Assembly: GCA_002309805.1 (NCBI GenBank)
Contig: DBYJ01000056.1
Span: 24,330 to 48,582 of the forward strand
Length of the DNA: 24,253 nucleotides
Origin: Bacteroidales bacterium UBA1189
GTDB taxonomy: Bacteria > Bacteroidota > Bacteroidia > Bacteroidales > Bacteroidaceae
Direction: 5' to 3'
The notes beneath the pieces are model-generated. The model saw nothing but the letters and a program-made list of their open reading frames with translations, was not told where the DNA came from and did not search any database. Below, one piece after another: positions 23,097-24,253 of the stretch (the stretch's first letter is position 1; each line of letters opens with the position of its first letter). Position numbers and translations under genes: made by a program.

Positions 23097-23371
23097 ATAA
23101 TCTTCTTAAAAATATAAAAGGAAGGTTTTTTTTCACTTTCATAATGATATTTGATGCAAATAACATCTTTTTCGCGAGGAATTTGAGTAAATTTTGTCTA
23201 AAACAAGGCTGTGGTATAAAAAGAAGAAATGCTTTTTGCTAAAAAGACCATTTTTGCAGTCACAAATCAAATGACCTCATGACCTATTGCCCCAAGAAGC
23301 AGAGGCGCGGCAATGCCGCGCCTCAAAGAAAAAAGTAAGCAAATGAAAAATGAGGTTTTCTTCGTTTCAGA
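23097..23371. other. AT-rich intergenic region with one perfect hairpin
   Basis: No gene is seen. The stretch is AT-rich. At 23302-23324 it has a perfect 10-bp hairpin, GAGGCGCGGC-AAT-GCCGCGCCTC, about 50 bp beyond the stop of the minus-strand gene at 23372. It may end that transcript, although no T-run follows it on the minus strand. Confidence 0.4.
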
Positions 23372-24100
23372 TTAAAATGCAATGCGGAAGCTCATGCCGG
23401 CATTTAACGATGCTGGTATGTGCATAGCATACTCCGGCTGTTCGTAGGTCAGCTGAGGACGGGCACCAACCGACACTCCGCCTCCTACGTCGAACATGGC
23501 ATAACCGTTCTCGCGATTCACGGCCTTCGCTCCTTTTACGGCATCCACGATGGAACAGACGCCGTTGACGGCACTCCATCCTAATCCTGCAAGGAAAATC
23601 CACAATCCTGTCTGCCCCTTGACCAGATACTGATTGTTTCCTGTCTCGTTGTAGCGTGTGGCATTGGTGAGGAGAGACCGGTAGCCTCCATACATCAGTG
23701 CATACGAAACCACAGACTCGCCCAAGTCAATCCAACCGCCTTGATTATTGCCGTTGTAGAACTGGCCTACACCAGGAACCAGGAAGGAGAGGAATCCCGC
23801 CAAAGCAGGAGATTTTTCATGCTCAATGTAAACGACCTGCGGCTGGGCATCTGCCTGAGCCGATGCCGCAACCCGCTGTGCCAATGAAGTCGCTTCTGCC
23901 GTTCGTTCGGTAATGTCGCTGGTGGCAAAGATGAACGTTGAACCGTCGGCTGTCTTCACGGCAATGGAATCATTCCGTTCGCCCACAACCGTTCCCTTCA
24001 CCACGGAACCGTTCTTCAAGCGTACTACCTCCTGTTTGTTCTGGCCGAACACGGCCACGGCACTCAACAGGAAAGCAAAAGTAAGGATGTATTGTTTCAT
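23372..24100 (-). CDS. Exported or envelope protein with TM2/DUF5683-like segment
   Basis: 242 residues with a clear signal peptide (MKQYILTFAFLLSAVAVFGQ). Residues ~22-65 have the motif VRLKNGSVVKGTVVGERNDS and then FATSDI, a small beta-rich module common in Bacteroidetes envelope proteins. Around 105 comes SPALAGFLSFLVPGVGQFYN, the P-x-x-A-x-x-LS-x-x-x-PG-x-GQ-x-Y pattern of TM2/DUF5683-like membrane proteins, followed by further hydrophobic segments. The C-terminus (PASLNAGMSFRIAF) ends in Phe like an outer-membrane strand. Function is unknown; a periplasmic or membrane location is likely. A possible upstream gene ends 25 bp before it. Confidence 0.8.
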   Translation of the reverse strand: MKQYILTFAFLLSAVAVFGQNKQEVVRLKNGSVVKGTVVGERNDSIAVKTADGSTFIFATSDITERTAEATSLAQRVAASAQADAQPQVVYIEHEKSPALAGFLSFLVPGVGQFYNGNNQGGWIDLGESVVSYALMYGGYRSLLTNATRYNETGNNQYLVKGQTGLWIFLAGLGWSAVNGVCSIVDAVKGAKAVNRENGYAMFDVGGGVSVGARPQLTYEQPEYAMHIPASLNAGMSFRIAF

Positions 24101-24125
24101 TTTCTTTTGGTTTATAAATCATTAA

Positions 24126-24253
24126 TTATTCAAAAACATCAAACGTGCATATACCCATCAGACCATAATTCATCATATCTTCATAGGTTTTTAACCCGAC
24201 AATAATGTCCGGGCTTTTTCTTCCCTGGGAGCCACGTAGTAATTGTCCTCTCC
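24126..24253 (-). CDS. Possible 3' end of an upstream gene
   Basis: The minus strand is open for 41 codons from the window edge to a TAA at 24126-24128 (ending GLMGICTFDVFE). A stretch this short could be open by chance. A hairpin with arms CCCGAC/GTCCGGG (24195-24213) lies inside it, which argues against or at least complicates a coding call. No family is recognised. Confidence 0.3.
   Translation of the reverse strand, partial: RGQLLRGSQGRKSPDIIVGLKTYEDMMNYGLMGICTFDVFE

Noticed and set aside
23913..24125. Small plus-strand open frame at the right end
   Set aside because: It overlaps the signal peptide and N-terminus of the minus-strand envelope protein, and shows no independent coding features.
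24195..24213. Hairpin followed by a T-run on the plus strand, considered as a terminator
   Set aside because: No plus-strand gene ends nearby; it may lie inside a minus-strand coding end, so no terminator was called.

Overview
The window looks like chromosome of a Prevotellaceae-type Bacteroidales. This rests on the ruvA–sprA pair (type IX secretion translocon), minus-strand promoters of the Bacteroidetes form TTTG-N19/20-TAnnTTTG, a large secreted GH43-type enzyme whose C-terminal sorting-type tail lies in the next frame, and a membrane-anchored LytTR regulator. No rRNA, tRNA, CRISPR array or transposase gene was seen.

Layout. 1-701 is the 3' end of a repetitive beta-helix carbohydrate-binding-type protein, followed directly by a four-TM LytTR regulator (714-1583). 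A heptamer-repeat hairpin separates it from a convergent ABC exporter (1711-3369, -). 3375-3876 is a non-coding stretch with tandem promoter-bearing palindromes, a 21-bp-period repeat and short tandem repeats. ruvA (3877-4479) and the very large sprA (4514-11887) follow; an 8-bp repeat occurs both inside ruvA and in the ruvA/sprA gap. Convergent to sprA are a small unrecognised gene (11892-12524, -) and an AAA/DUF4143 ATPase (12542-13717, -). Upstream of these on the minus strand are a GuaD-like nucleoside deaminase (13848-14306) and a multidomain secreted GH43-type enzyme (14413-18306). The GH43 frame stops early, but its -1 frame continues with a sorting-type tail to 14303 and overlaps the deaminase start by ATGA. 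The shift point carries a CCCTTTT heptamer in the right phase, a 5-nt spacer and a GC-rich hairpin.

18331-18705 is a second array of promoter-bearing palindromes. 18826-22991 is a visibly AT-rich three-gene minus-strand block unlike its GC-rich neighbours: a SatD-like protein with class III cyclase-like sequence features and a C-terminal HTH, a DUF3307 membrane protein overlapping it by ATGA, and a PHP-SMC type ATPase. Upstream of satD, six half-sites of ACAAGT/ACTTGT form three dyads with an exact 29-bp period. This block is the best candidate for an undescribed, possibly defensive or signalling system; that role is inference. The window ends with a small exported or envelope protein (23372-24100, -) and perhaps the 3' end of another gene.
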